Shown here one piece after another: positions 36,773-47,799 of a stretch of 64,000 nucleotides of DNA; within the stretch, counting starts at the first letter, position 1, and each line of letters opens with the position of its first letter. The notes under the pieces were generated by a model, which was not told the DNA's origin, made no database searches, and was given only the letters and a program-made list of their open reading frames with translations. Origin of the DNA: Roseomonas gilardii subsp. gilardii (GTDB lineage Bacteria > Pseudomonadota > Alphaproteobacteria > Acetobacterales > Acetobacteraceae); assembly GCF_023078375.1 (NCBI RefSeq), contig NZ_CP095554.1:2592501-2656500 (forward strand), written 5' to 3'. The translations under genes were made by a program, and so were the position numbers.

Positions 36773-38350
36773 TCAGTCCGCTGGGCGCACGTCTTGGGCC
36801 CGCGTGTACTCGTCCGCGCGGGCATCGATGGTCAGCCCGTGGCGCAGCGCCCAGGCGTTCTTCTGGATGTGGATCGGGATCAGCCCCGTATCCGCCATCG
36901 CCATCCGCGTCGCCTCCTGCAGGATCGCCTCCCGCTTCGCGTCGTCGAGCGTGCGCATGGCCTCGTTCAGCTTCGTGTCGAAGGCGGGGTTCGAATAGTG
37001 CCCGCGGTTCGAGGCGCCCGTGCCCAGCTCCTTGTCCTGCGTCGCCAGCAGGGCGCGCAGCATGGTGGAGGCCTCGCCGCTGGTGGCCGCGAGGCCCATC
37101 AGGTGGACGCTGGTGTCGCCACGGCTGGCGCGGGCGATGAAGGCGGTGAAGGGCTGCGCATCGACCTGGGTGCGCACGCCGATGCGCGTCCACATCTGCC
37201 CGACCGCCTGGATGATCCGCGCATCGTTCATGTAGCGGTCGTTGGGGCCGTGGATGGTGATGCGGAAGCCCTGCGGATAGCCCGCCTCGGCCAGCAGCTT
37301 CTTCGCCGCCTCCGGATCGGCCTTTGGCGCCGGCAGGTCGGGCACATAGCCGGTGGTGCCTTCCGCCATCACCTGCCCGGTGGGGACGGTCGCATCCTCC
37401 ATCACCCGTGACGCGATGGCCTGGCGGTCGATGGCGATCGACAGCGCCTTGCGCACCCGCGCGTCGCGCAGCGGGTTGCGGCCCAGCTTCTGCCCGTCCG
37501 GCCCGGTGACGAAGGGCGAGTCGCCCTCGTTGCCCTGGTCCATCGCGAGATAGATCAGGCGCAGCCCGACGGTTTCCGCGACCGTGATCCGCTTGTCGCC
37601 GCGCAGCCGCTTCAGGTCGCTGGTCGGCACCTGGTCGATCACGTCCACATCGCCCGCCAGCAGCGCCGCGGTGCGCGCGGCATCGCTGGTGATCATGCGG
37701 TAATGCACCTTGGACCAGTGCGGCCTGTCGCCCCAGTAGGCGTCGTTGCGCTCCAGCTCGATCCGGTCGCCGCTGCGGTAGGAGACGAGGCGGAAGGGGC
37801 CGGTGCCGATCGCCGCCTTGCCGCTGTTGAAGTCCTCGGTCGTCACGCCCTCATGGGTCTCGCGGTCGAGCATCATGACGTTGACGAGGTCGGTCGGCAG
37901 CAGCGGATAGGGGGTTTCCGTGTGGAAGCGCACGGTCAGCGGATCGACGATCTCGACGCGCTGGATGGCCCGGACATACTGCGCGAAGGAGGAAGGCGAG
38001 TTCGGCACCGTCGGCACGCGCGCGATGGTGAAGGCCACGTCCTCCGCCGTGAAGTCCCGCCCGTTGTGGAACTTCACGCCGGGGCGCAGCTTGAACTCCC
38101 AGGTCGTGTCGTCCACCGGGCGCCAGGACAAGGCGAGGCCCGGCTGCGGCCGCACATTGGCATCCGTGGCGACCAGCGTGCCGAAGACCATCCCGGCCAC
38201 GGCCGAATTGGGCGTGAGGTTGTGGTAGTGCGGGTCCATAGAGGTGACCTGCGCGCCCACGCCCATGGTCAGCTCCTGCGCGCGCCCCTCCGCCGTGGCG
38301 AGGGTGAGCGAGAGCGCGGCGATCCCGCCGAGAAGTGCGCGTTTCAGCAT
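36773..38350 (-). CDS. ABC transporter substrate-binding protein (peptide/nickel family 5)
   Basis: This 525-aa periplasmic binding protein has a signal peptide (MLKRALLGGIAALSLTLATAEGRAQ). Family-5 features are the N-terminal SMDPHYHNLTPNSAV, TWEFKLRPGVKFHNGRDFTAEDVAFTI and AAIGTGPFRLVSYRSGDRIELERNDAYWG, then RVRKALSIAIDRQAI. It probably binds a peptide or a similar polar compound. No permease or ATPase gene for this system lies in the window. The ATG at 38350 has GGAGA upstream; another ATG at 38362 is possible. The M20 amidohydrolase gene before it on the same strand suggests that the cargo is an amide or peptide conjugate. Confidence 0.9.
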   Translation of the reverse strand: MLKRALLGGIAALSLTLATAEGRAQELTMGVGAQVTSMDPHYHNLTPNSAVAGMVFGTLVATDANVRPQPGLALSWRPVDDTTWEFKLRPGVKFHNGRDFTAEDVAFTIARVPTVPNSPSSFAQYVRAIQRVEIVDPLTVRFHTETPYPLLPTDLVNVMMLDRETHEGVTTEDFNSGKAAIGTGPFRLVSYRSGDRIELERNDAYWGDRPHWSKVHYRMITSDAARTAALLAGDVDVIDQVPTSDLKRLRGDKRITVAETVGLRLIYLAMDQGNEGDSPFVTGPDGQKLGRNPLRDARVRKALSIAIDRQAIASRVMEDATVPTGQVMAEGTTGYVPDLPAPKADPEAAKKLLAEAGYPQGFRITIHGPNDRYMNDARIIQAVGQMWTRIGVRTQVDAQPFTAFIARASRGDTSVHLMGLAATSGEASTMLRALLATQDKELGTGASNRGHYSNPAFDTKLNEAMRTLDDAKREAILQEATRMAMADTGLIPIHIQKNAWALRHGLTIDARADEYTRAQDVRPAD

Positions 38351-38513
38351 GCTGGTCTCCATCCGTGTGTGTGGCCTGTATCGGCTCTGGGCCCCGTTGC
38401 GTGTTCATTCCCGGCCAAAGGCGGCAATGGGAACGGGGCGGCGAATCAGGCAGGCATCCGGCGGCCTGCCTGACAGGTCCATGATTGACGCCGCGTGAAC
38501 GGCGTGGCGCGTT

Positions 38514-39953
38514 TCAGCCGCGCTGCTGGCGCAGCGGCGGCGGCAGCACCTCGCCCGGGATCGGGCAGGCATAGGGCCGGCCACCGGTGCGCTCGCGCAG
38601 CTCCGCCTTGGCGCGGGCGAGCAGCTCCGGGTCGCGGAAGGCATCCAGCGCCGTGGCCGCCATCGCCTTGGCCGCCTGCACCATGCCCTTGTGCGCATGC
38701 GGGCTCTTGCCCTGCGCCACGGCCTGCCAGGTGTGGAAGGGCGTGCCGACCGCCCAGGTGGCGCCCCAGCACTGCACGACCGGCACGATCTGGCTGACAT
38801 CGCCGACATCGGTGGAGCCGTTGCCGGCACGGGAATGCCCGTCGAAGGGCAGCACGCCCTCGTGCAGCGGCTGCGCGCCCACTTCCTCCGGCGCGCCGAC
38901 GGCGGCGATGCTGTCGGCGATGTCCTCCTCGCTCAGCGAACGGCGCAGATCGGCGGCGAAGCGGCGGTCCGCCTCGTCGAAGCACGGCGGGCCGAGGCGG
39001 AGCAGGTTCTCGTGCATCCGCATCTCCAGCGCCGTGTTCGGGATGGTGTCGGAGCAGGCCTTGTCGATCTCCATGCTCATGCGCGTGCCGGTCATGATCG
39101 CGGCGCCCTCGGCACAGGCCTTCACCCGGTCGAACAGTGCCCGCGCCTCCTTCACGCGCGGGCCGCGGATCAGGTAGAGCACCTCGGCCTCCGCCTGCAC
39201 CACGTTGGGCGAGACGCCGCCGCTGTTGGTAATGGCGTAGTGGACGCGGCAGTCCAGCGGCATGTGCTCGCGCAGATAGTTCACGCCGACATTCATCAGC
39301 TCCACCGCATCGAGCGCCGAGCGGCCCAGCCAGGGCGAGCCCGCCGCGTGCGAGGCACGGCCATGGAAGCGGAAATAGACCTGGAAATTGGCCAGCGAGC
39401 GGGAGGACATCACGCTGCTGACCACGCCCGGATGCCAGGAAACGGCGGCGTCGAGGTCGTCGAAGGCCCCCTCGCGCGCCATGAAGGTCTTGCCGGAGCC
39501 ACCTTCCTCACCCGGGCAGCCATAATAGCGAACCGTGCCGGACAGGTCGTTCGCCGCCAGCGCGTCGCGCGCCGCCACGGCGGCCAGCATGGCTCCGGCG
39601 CCGAGCAGGTTGTGGCCGCAGCCATGGCCCGTGGCGCCAGGGGTGACGGGCTTCGGCTCGGCCACCCCGGCCTCCTGGCTCAGCCCGGCCAGGGCGTCGA
39701 ACTCGCCCAGGAAGCCCACCACAGGGCCGCCGGACCCGGCCTCGGCCATGAAGGCGGTCGGGATGCCGCCGACATTGCGGGTGATGCGGAAGCCCTCCGC
39801 CTCCAGCAGGGCGATCTGCTCCTCGACCGACTGATGCTCCTGGAAGCGCAGCTCGGCATGGCCCCAGATCCGGTCGGCCACGGCGGTGAAGGCGGGGCTC
39901 TTGGCCTCGACCTCGGCGGAAAGCCGGTCGAGGGAGATCGGATCGTTGCGCAT
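38514..39953 (-). CDS. M20-family amidohydrolase (AbgB-like)
   Basis: This 479-aa metal-dependent amidohydrolase of the M20D group resembles p-aminobenzoyl-glutamate hydrolase subunit B. Metal-binding motifs are in place: GFLGEFDALAGLSQ, TGHGCGHNLLGAGAMLAAVA, YYGCPGEEGGSGKTFMAREGAFDD (catalytic Glu-Glu), VSWHPGVVSS and GRASHAAGSPWLGRSALDAVELM. It cleaves an amide bond in the cytoplasm; the substrate is unknown. It lies between a 2-hydroxyacid dehydrogenase gene and a peptide-binding protein gene on the same strand, which suggests one uptake-and-breakdown unit. Confidence 0.92.
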   Translation of the reverse strand: MRNDPISLDRLSAEVEAKSPAFTAVADRIWGHAELRFQEHQSVEEQIALLEAEGFRITRNVGGIPTAFMAEAGSGGPVVGFLGEFDALAGLSQEAGVAEPKPVTPGATGHGCGHNLLGAGAMLAAVAARDALAANDLSGTVRYYGCPGEEGGSGKTFMAREGAFDDLDAAVSWHPGVVSSVMSSRSLANFQVYFRFHGRASHAAGSPWLGRSALDAVELMNVGVNYLREHMPLDCRVHYAITNSGGVSPNVVQAEAEVLYLIRGPRVKEARALFDRVKACAEGAAIMTGTRMSMEIDKACSDTIPNTALEMRMHENLLRLGPPCFDEADRRFAADLRRSLSEEDIADSIAAVGAPEEVGAQPLHEGVLPFDGHSRAGNGSTDVGDVSQIVPVVQCWGATWAVGTPFHTWQAVAQGKSPHAHKGMVQAAKAMAATALDAFRDPELLARAKAELRERTGGRPYACPIPGEVLPPPLRQQRG

Positions 39954-40071
39954 GCGCTCTCCTCAGGTCTCGCCGGTCCGGGGCCGGCATCGGAAATTTG
40001 GGACGGGCTGTAGCATTTCCGCCTCTGGAAGTCCGCTGGCGGGGAGGAATTTTCCACCCCCGGCCGCCCGA

Positions 40072-41006
40072 TCAGCCGGAAACCGGCGTCAGCACCGGCC
40101 GGCCGGAAAAATGGGCCTGCAGGTTGTCGATCACCAGCCGTATCGTCGCCTGGACCGCCTCGGGCGACCGGCCCGCGATATGCGGGGTCAGGATCACGTT
40201 CTCCAGGCGGGTCAGCCGGGCGGGGATGTCGTCCGGCTCGCCTTCCACCACGTCGAGGCCCGCCCCGGCGATGCGCCCTTGCTCCAGCGCCTCGATCAGC
40301 ACCTGGGTGTCCACCACGCTGCCGCGGGCGATGTTGACCAGGAAGCCCCCCGGCCCGAGGGCCTGGAGCACCGCCGCATCCACGAGATGGCGCGTTTCCG
40401 GCCCGCCCGGCGTGGCAACCACCAGGAAGTCGCACCAGGCCGCCAGGGCGGCGAGGCCGGGCTCATGCCGGAAGGGGAGCCCTCGCGCGGCCTGCGGCTG
40501 TGATAGGCGACCTCCATGCCGAAGCCGCCGGCGGCACGCTCGGCGATGCGCTGCCCGATATGGCCCAGGCCGAGCAGGCCCAGCCGCTTGCCGCTGACCC
40601 CCGGGCGAAGCTGCCGCGACGCCACCCATTCCCCGCGCCGCGCCGCAGCATCCGCCTGGACCACCCCGCGCACGCTGGCCAGGAGGAGCATCATGGCATG
40701 GTCCGCGACGGCCACGTCGTTGGTGCCCGCGCCATTGGTGACGGTGATGCCCCGCGCCGAGGCGGCGGCGAGGTCGATCTTCTCATGGCCGGCGCCCAGC
40801 GCGCAGATGATCTCCAGCGCGGGCAGGGCGGCGATCTGCGCGGCGGAAAAGCCCGTGGAGCCGTTGGTCAGCACGGCGCGGATTTCCGCGGCGCGCGCTT
40901 CGGATGGCTGGGTCCGGCTGGCGGGGAGGGGCTCGAAGCCTGCCTCCCGCAGTCGCGCCTGGTTCTCGGGCGCCATGTCGATGGCAAGCAGGAGGGGAAT
41001 GGTCAA
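40072..41006 (-). CDS. D-2-hydroxyacid dehydrogenase family protein (frameshifted in this sequence)
   Basis: The family reduces 2-keto acids with NAD(P)H. The first frame covers the substrate domain and the Rossmann start (LGAGHEKIDLAAASARGI, TNDVAVADHAMMLLL, KRLGLLGLGHIGQRIAERAAGGFGMEVAYHSRRPREG). The other frame continues with LPFRHEPGLAALAAWCDFLVVATPGG, NIARGSVVDTQVLIEAL (catalytic Arg), GLDVVEGEPD and LTPHIAGRSPEAV (catalytic His). Restoring one base in the C run at 40480-40482 joins them into about 311 aa, the normal length. The start appears to be TTG at 41006, with GGAG seven bases before. Probably a sequence error, not a true pseudogene. Confidence 0.82.
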
Positions 41007-41121
41007 GGGCGGCTCCGCAGATCGAGGGCGTGTCCCGGCGCGGGCCATCCTAGGCCGCTCCGGCGCGGCGCGGCATGACGTCTCTGGCATGCGCTCCCCG
41101 GCATGGCGCCCTTTGGCGCGC

Positions 41122-42461
<1,340 letters not shown>

Positions 42462-42465
<4 letters not shown>

Positions 42466-44392
42466 GCGGCTTGCTCCAGGGTGATCACGAAGAGGCTGCC
42501 CTCCGGGTCGGCCTCCGGGTCGGGAGGGGCTCCGCCTCCAGCGTCCCGCCGAAATCGCTCACGATGTCCCGGCAGATCACGAGGCCCAGCCCCAGCCCCT
42601 CCGATTTCGTGGTGGTGAAGGGCATGAACAAGGAGCGCCGGACCTCCGGCGCCAGGCCCGGCCCGTTATCCGAGACGGCGATGCGGATGCGGGGCGGAAC
42701 ATGGCCCGGCTCCAGCCGCGCCATCACCCCGATCCGTCCGCTTGGCCGCCCCTCCGGTCCCCCCTCCGATCCCCCCTCTGGCCGCCCGGCCAGGGCCTCC
42801 ACCGCATTCTGGATGAGGTTCACCAGCACCTGCTCCAGCCGCACCCGCTCGGCCCGCACCGCCAGCCCCTCCGGCACATCCACCGTCACCGTGATGGCAT
42901 CCTGGCGCAGCCGGTAGCCGAGCAGGAGCAGCGCCCCCGCCACGGCCTCCGCCACCGGAACGGCCTCCAGTTCCCCGCCCGCGCGCCGGGCGAAGCCGCG
43001 CAGCCCCCCGGTGATGGCGCCGATCCGCTCGGTCAGGCCGGCGATGGTGCCCAGGCCCCGGCTGGCCGAGGCGGCGTCGCCCCGTTCCAGGAACAGCCGG
43101 GCATTGTCGGCGAAGGAGCGGATCGCCGCCACCGGCTGGTTGATCTCATGCGCCACGCTGGCGGTGATCTGTCCCAGGATGGCGAGCTTGTTGGCCTGCA
43201 CCAGATCGTCGCGCAGCCGGTGGATGGCGGCCTCGGCTCGCTGCCGTTCCTCGCCCTCCGCCCGCAGGCTGGCATTGGCGCGCTCCAGCTCGGCGGTGCG
43301 GAGGCGGACCTCGGCCTCCAGCTCCTCCCGCTGCCGCCGCTGGCGCGCCATGTCCAGGCCCAGGCGGCGGCGGCGGCGCAGCGTCAACCCGGCGAGAAGC
43401 AGCGCCAGCAGCCCCGCCAGCAGGGTCAGAAGCCGCGCCGCGGCGGTGGCCAGCTCCACGGGCACGCGGGTCGGCGTCAGGAGATGCAGCGTCCAGTCCA
43501 TGCTGGGGACGGGGACGCGGGTGAGGAGGAAACTCTCCGTCGCCGCGCCGGGCAGGCGCAGGCGGATGGGGACCTCCGGGGTGGCGGCAGGCAGCGGCAG
43601 CGGCTCCAGCGGCGCGTCACCGAACTGGAGGCTCTCGCGGATGCGCCGGCGCTCCTCCTCCGAAAGCGGCACGAGGGCGCGGAAGCGCCAGGCCGGCTCG
43701 CTGGCGACCAGCACGATGCCCGCCCGGTCCGTGACCAGCACGGGCTGGTTCAGCGGCCGCCAGCCTTCCTCCACACGGTCGAACAGCGTCTTCACCACGA
43801 TCACGCCCAGCGCCCGGGGGCCGGCCTCACCGGGGGAAGGCGGCGCGTCGATCCGGCGGGCGAGGTAGAGGCCGGGCTGGCGGCTGGCCGTGCCCAGGGC
43901 GAAGTGCTCGGCCGAGCCCCGTTCCATGGACAGCCGGGCATAGGGGCGGAAGCTGTAGTCGTTGCCGACGAAGCTGTCCTCCTGGCGCCAGTTGCTGGCG
44001 GCCTGGGTCACGCCCCGCGCGTCGAGCACATAGATCACCCCGGCCCCGGTGCTCCGGCTGAGCGCTTCCAGCTTGACGTCCAGCGCGTGCAGCAGGACGG
44101 GATCGCGGGTTTCCAGGGCGCGGCGCAGGTCCGGATCGCTGGCCAGCACCACCGGCAGGCTGCGCTGCTTGTCGATCTCGCTGCGCAGCAGCGCCACGCG
44201 CAGCTCCGCCTCGGCCCGGGCACTGGTCCGCAGGTCGGACAGGGCGATGCGCGTGGCGAGGCTATCGGCCGCCCGGTCCAGCAGGAGAAGCAGCAGCAGC
44301 GGCAGCAGCAGCCACGCGGTCCGGCGCCAGCGGGAGCGCGGCCGGGCGGGCCGGTGCACCGGAGCGTCCGGGGCGGGGAGGGGCCCGGTCAT
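42462..44392 (-). CDS. dctB: C4-dicarboxylate sensor kinase DctB (one-base loss near the end)
   Basis: This is a membrane sensor kinase of about 643 aa for succinate, fumarate and malate. Order: first membrane helix (about residues 24-38), periplasmic sensor part ([31 protein letters not shown], typical of DctB), second helix ([16 protein letters not shown]), coiled coil, H-box ([20 protein letters not shown]), N-box ([10 protein letters not shown]) and G-boxes ([22 protein letters not shown]). As written the last frame ends early. Adding one base to the G run at 42522-42524 restores the expected tail ([20 protein letters not shown]) and a stop overlapping dctD. ATG at 44392 is chosen; a GTG at 44464 is the longest start. 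Confidence 0.9.
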
Positions 44393-44405
44393 CCGGCGAG
44401 GGGAT

Positions 44406-44453
44406 GTGCGGAAAACCGCACTATCGGGTCCGGCACTGTGTGGCGATCCGCAT
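44406..44453 (+). promoter_or_regulatory. Two DctD-like upstream activator dyads
   Basis: Site 1 (44406-44421) is a perfect GTGCGG-AAAA-CCGCAC inverted repeat. Site 2 (44438-44453, GTGTGG-CGAT-CCGCAT) is a weaker copy with the same layout. Their centres are 32 bp apart, about three helical turns, so both face the same side. They lie about 85-150 bp upstream of the dctA transcription start expected from the sigma-54 site, where DctD should bind. Site 1 and site 2 fall just before the dctB start. Confidence 0.7.
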
Positions 44454-44538
44454 CCCTCGTCCACCGATACTGCAATGCAGCATGAAATATCTTATAGAAG
44501 ATGAAGGGGTTAGCTTTTCCCTCCCGTCCTCCGCCCCG

Positions 44539-44554
44539 CTGGCACGGGCCTTGC
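44539..44554 (+). promoter_or_regulatory. Sigma-54 (-24/-12) promoter of dctA
   Basis: CTGGCACG-GGCC-TTGC matches the sigma-54 consensus YTGGCACG-N4-TTGC fully, with the -24 GG (44541-44542) and -12 GC (44553-44554) correctly spaced. Transcription would start near 44566, leaving a leader of about 85 bases before the dctA ATG. It sits between the DctD-like dyads and dctA. Confidence 0.9.
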
Positions 44555-44649
44555 CTTTTGCCCCGCGAACGCCGGGCTCCGGCGTGACGTCGGAAACCGG
44601 AACGCCGCATCCCGCAGAAGCGGCGGCGCAGCACAGGGGCGAGCATCCA

Positions 44650-45987
44650 ATGGCCATCATCCAACCCACCGCCGTGGCCGTGCCACGCAAGCCGAAGAAG
44701 CTCTACCAGCAGCTCTACGTGCAGGTGCTCTTCGCGATCACCGTCGGCAGCCTGCTCGGCCATTTCTACCCGTCCTTCGCCCAGGAGATGAAGCCGCTGG
44801 GCGATGCCTTCATCAAGCTGGTGAAGATGATCATCGCTCCCGTGATCTTCCTGACCGTGGTGACCGGCATCGCCGGCATGCGCGACATGGGCAAGGTCGG
44901 GCGCGTCGCCGGCAAGGCGATGCTCTACTTCATCACCTTCTCCACCCTGGCGCTGATCATCGGCATGATCGTGGCCAATGTGGTCCGGCCGGGCGCGGGG
45001 CTGAACATCGACCCGGCCTCGCTCGATCCCAAGGCCGTGGCCGGCTACGCCGCCAAGGCGCATGAGAGCACCATCACCGGCTTCCTGATGAACATCATCC
45101 CGAGCACGCCGGTCAGCGCCTTCGAATCCGGCGACATCCTGCAGGTGCTGTTCTTCTCCGTGCTGCTCGGCATCGCCCTTTCCCTGGTGGGGGAGAAGGC
45201 CGACCCGCTGATGAACGTGCTGAACTCGCTCTCCGCGGGCGTCTTCCGGCTGGTGGCGATCCTGATGAAGGCCGCCCCGGTCGGTGCCTTCGGCGCCATG
45301 GCCTTCACCATCGGCCGCTACGGCATCGGCTCCATCGCCAACCTGGCGATGCTGATCGCCACCTTCTACCTGACCTCGGTGCTCTTCGTGCTGGTCGTGC
45401 TGGGCGCGGTGGCGAAGTACAACGGCTTCTCCATCCTGGCGCTGATCCGCTACATCAAGGAGGAGCTGCTGCTGGTCCTGGGCACCTCCTCCTCCGAGGC
45501 GGCGCTGCCCGCCCTGATGGAGAAGATGGAGAAGGCCGGCTGCGCCAAGTCCGTGGTCGGGCTGGTGGTGCCGACGGGCTATTCCTTCAACCTCGACGGC
45601 ACGAACATCTACATGACCATGGCGGCGCTGTTCATCGCGCAGGCCGTGGGGATCGACCTCAGCATCTGGGACCAGATCCTGCTGCTGCTGGTGGCCATGC
45701 TGTCCTCCAAGGGCGCGGCGGGCATCACCGGCGCGGGCTTCATCACCCTGGCGGCGACGCTCTCCGTGGTGCCCTCCGTGCCGGTGGCCGGCATGGCGCT
45801 GATCCTGGGCATCGACCGCTTCATGTCCGAATGCCGCGCGCTGACCAACTTCATCGGCAACGCGGTGGCCACGGTGGTGGTGGCCCGCTGGGAGGGTGAG
45901 CTGGACCGCGAGAAGCTGAACGCCGCCCTGTCCGGCCAGGCCGAGGAGAAGGTGGTCCTCGCCGTCCCGCTTCCGGCCGCCGAGTAG
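44650..45987 (+). CDS. dctA: C4-dicarboxylate:cation symporter DctA
   Basis: This 445-aa inner-membrane carrier of the DAACS family takes up succinate, fumarate and malate. It has about eight transmembrane helices and two re-entrant loops. Typical segments are [43 protein letters not shown] (the serine-rich loop), [20 protein letters not shown] (the NxDG substrate/cation site) and [25 protein letters not shown] at 44650. Its promoter is of the sigma-54 type, driven by the divergent dctB-dctD pair. A strong terminator follows. Confidence 0.97.
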   Translation: MAIIQPTAVAVPRKPKKLYQQLYVQVLFAITVGSLLGHFYPSFAQEMKPLGDAFIKLVKMIIAPVIFLTVVTGIAGMRDMGKVGRVAGKAMLYFITFSTLALIIGMIVANVVRPGAGLNIDPASLDPKAVAGYAAKAHESTITGFLMNIIPSTPVSAFESGDILQVLFFSVLLGIALSLVGEKADPLMNVLNSLSAGVFRLVAILMKAAPVGAFGAMAFTIGRYGIGSIANLAMLIATFYLTSVLFVLVVLGAVAKYNGFSILALIRYIKEELLLVLGTSSSEAALPALMEKMEKAGCAKSVVGLVVPTGYSFNLDGTNIYMTMAALFIAQAVGIDLSIWDQILLLLVAMLSSKGAAGITGAGFITLAATLSVVPSVPVAGMALILGIDRFMSECRALTNFIGNAVATVVVARWEGELDREKLNAALSGQAEEKVVLAVPLPAAE

Positions 45988-46019
45988 CCGCCGGGCCGAT
46001 CCGGCTTCCGGAACACGGG

Positions 46020-46047
46020 AACGGGGCGCCCCAACGGGCGCCCCGTT
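46020..46047. terminator. Rho-independent terminator after dctA
   Basis: A 12-bp perfect stem AACGGGGCGCCC/GGGCGCCCCGTT with loop CAAC, followed by TCGTTTG, lies 32 bases after dctA. It also lies near the end of the convergent MDR gene and probably serves both. Confidence 0.85.
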
Positions 46048-46070
46048 TCGTTTGCGCTGCCCGGATGCTG

Positions 46071-47066
46071 TCAGTCCAGCGCCACCACGAGCTTGCCGAA
46101 GTTCCTCCCCGCCAGCAGCCCGGCGAAGGCCTCCGGCGCGTTGCGCAGCCCGTGCACCACATCCTCGCGGTATTTCAGCACCCCCTCGCGCAGCCAGCGC
46201 GCACCGGTCTCGCGCCAGATGGGGAACTGCCGGGGGTGGTCGCCCACGATGAAGCCGCGGATGCTCAGCTTGTTCCGCACCGCGCTCATCAGGTTCGGGC
46301 CAGGGGTGGGGCTGGCGTCGTTGTACTCCGCGACCATGCCGCACATGGCCACACGGGCGAAGGGGTTCAGCAGCGGCCAGACCGCCCGCTGCACGGCGCC
46401 GCCGACATTCTCGAAATAGACGTCGATCCCGCGCGGGCAGGCTTCCGCCAGCGCGGCCGGCAGATCCGCGCCCCGGTGGTCGACGCAGGCGTCGAAGCCC
46501 AGCTCCTCCCGCACATAGGCGCATTTCTCCGCGCCGCCGGCGATGCCCACGACCCGCGCCCCCATGCGCCGCGCGATCTGCCCGGCCACCGCGCCCACCG
46601 CGCCGGAGGCCGCCGCGACGACGAAGGTCTCGCCCGGCTTGACCGGCGCGATCTCGGTGCAGCCGACCCAGGCGGTGGTGCCGGGCATGCCCAGCACGCC
46701 CAGATAGGCGGAGGGCGGGGCGGCCTCCGCATCGACCGGCGTCAGCAGGTGCGGCGGCACGGAGCAGTAGTGCTGCCATCCCCGGCCGCCCAGGACCCAG
46801 GTGCCAGGCTCGAAGCCGGGGCCGGACACGACCTGCCCGACGCTCTGCCCCTCCATCACCGCACCGAGCGCGACGGGCGGGGCATAGGATTTCGTGTCGT
46901 TCATCCGCCCGCGCATATACGGATCGAGCGACAGGAACCGGTTCCGCACCAGCACCTCGCCCGGGCCGGGCTGGGGGACCGGCGCTTCCTCGTAGACCAG
47001 ATGCTCGCCGGTCGGGATTCCGGTGGGGCGCTGGGCCAGCCGGATCATCGGGTTCGTCTCGGGCAT
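46071..47066 (-). CDS. NADP-dependent oxidoreductase (zinc-less MDR, CurA/leukotriene-dehydrogenase-like)
   Basis: This 331-aa medium-chain reductase probably reduces alpha,beta-unsaturated ketones or aldehydes with NADPH. Family features are NRFLSLDPYMRGRMNDTKSYAPPVALG, then LGMPGTTAWVGCTEIAPVKPGETFVVAAASGAVGAVAGQIARRMGARVVGIAGG (nucleotide-binding AASGAVG) and DVYFENVGGAVQRAVWPLL. The zinc ligands of alcohol dehydrogenases are absent. ATG at 47066. It diverges from mobB. The 220-base gap between the two starts shows no gene. Confidence 0.9.
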   Translation of the reverse strand: MPETNPMIRLAQRPTGIPTGEHLVYEEAPVPQPGPGEVLVRNRFLSLDPYMRGRMNDTKSYAPPVALGAVMEGQSVGQVVSGPGFEPGTWVLGGRGWQHYCSVPPHLLTPVDAEAAPPSAYLGVLGMPGTTAWVGCTEIAPVKPGETFVVAAASGAVGAVAGQIARRMGARVVGIAGGAEKCAYVREELGFDACVDHRGADLPAALAEACPRGIDVYFENVGGAVQRAVWPLLNPFARVAMCGMVAEYNDASPTPGPNLMSAVRNKLSIRGFIVGDHPRQFPIWRETGARWLREGVLKYREDVVHGLRNAPEAFAGLLAGRNFGKLVVALD

Positions 47067-47286
47067 GGGGCGCGTACACTCCTTCGTGTCTTCGGGGCCG
47101 GGGCCGCCCGATTGCGGAACCGCCCGGCATGGGCGCCAAGATGGGGTGCCCCGTCCATGGACGGGAAGGGGGGCGCACGCTTTCGGCCCGGCCCGACATC
47201 GGGTAGCGATGGGGCCATGCCGGCCCGTATCGCCCGCAGGAAGCGGGTGGGCCGGGAACGGAGACGGGGAAGGCCACAGGAACGAC

Positions 47287-47799
47287 ATGAGCGGACCCAG
47301 GCGAATCATCGGGCTGGCGGGCTGGAGCGGCGCGGGCAAGACCACCCTGCTGACCCGGCTGATCCCCAGCCTGAACGCGCGCGGCCTCTCCGTCTCGACC
47401 CTCAAGCACGCGCATCACGATTTCGACGTGGACCAGCCGGGCAAGGACAGCCACAGCCACCGGATGGCCGGGGCGCGGCAGGTGCTGGTGTCCTCGGCCC
47501 GGCGCTGGGCGCTGATGACCGAACTGCGTGACGCACCGGAGCCCGATCTCGCCTTCCTCCTGTCCCGCCTCTCGCCGGTCGATCTCGTGGTGGTCGAAGG
47601 CTTCAAGCGGGACGCGCATCCGAAGCTGGAGGTCTTCCGCGCCGCCAATGGCCGCCCCTGGCTGCATCCGGAGGACCCGGCCATCCGCGCCGTGGCCGCC
47701 GACACGCCGCCACCGGGCGGCCTGCCCTGGGCCGGGCTGGACGAGATCGAGCGCCTGGCTGACCTCGTTCTGGAATTCGCCGCCCCTTGGCCCGGCTGA
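47287..47799 (+). CDS. mobB: Molybdopterin-guanine dinucleotide biosynthesis protein B
   Basis: This 170-aa GTP-binding P-loop protein helps attach GMP to molybdopterin. It starts IIGLAGWSGAGKTTLLTRLIPSLNARGLSVSTLKHAHHDFDVDQPGKDSHSHRMAGA, with Walker A GWSGAGKT and the MobB-specific KHAHHDFDVDQPGKDS. Then come DLVVVEGFKRDAHPKLEVFR and the end near 47799. ATG at 47287. It overlaps the moeA start by 13 bases. Confidence 0.95.
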   Translation: MSGPRRIIGLAGWSGAGKTTLLTRLIPSLNARGLSVSTLKHAHHDFDVDQPGKDSHSHRMAGARQVLVSSARRWALMTELRDAPEPDLAFLLSRLSPVDLVVVEGFKRDAHPKLEVFRAANGRPWLHPEDPAIRAVAADTPPPGGLPWAGLDEIERLADLVLEFAAPWPG

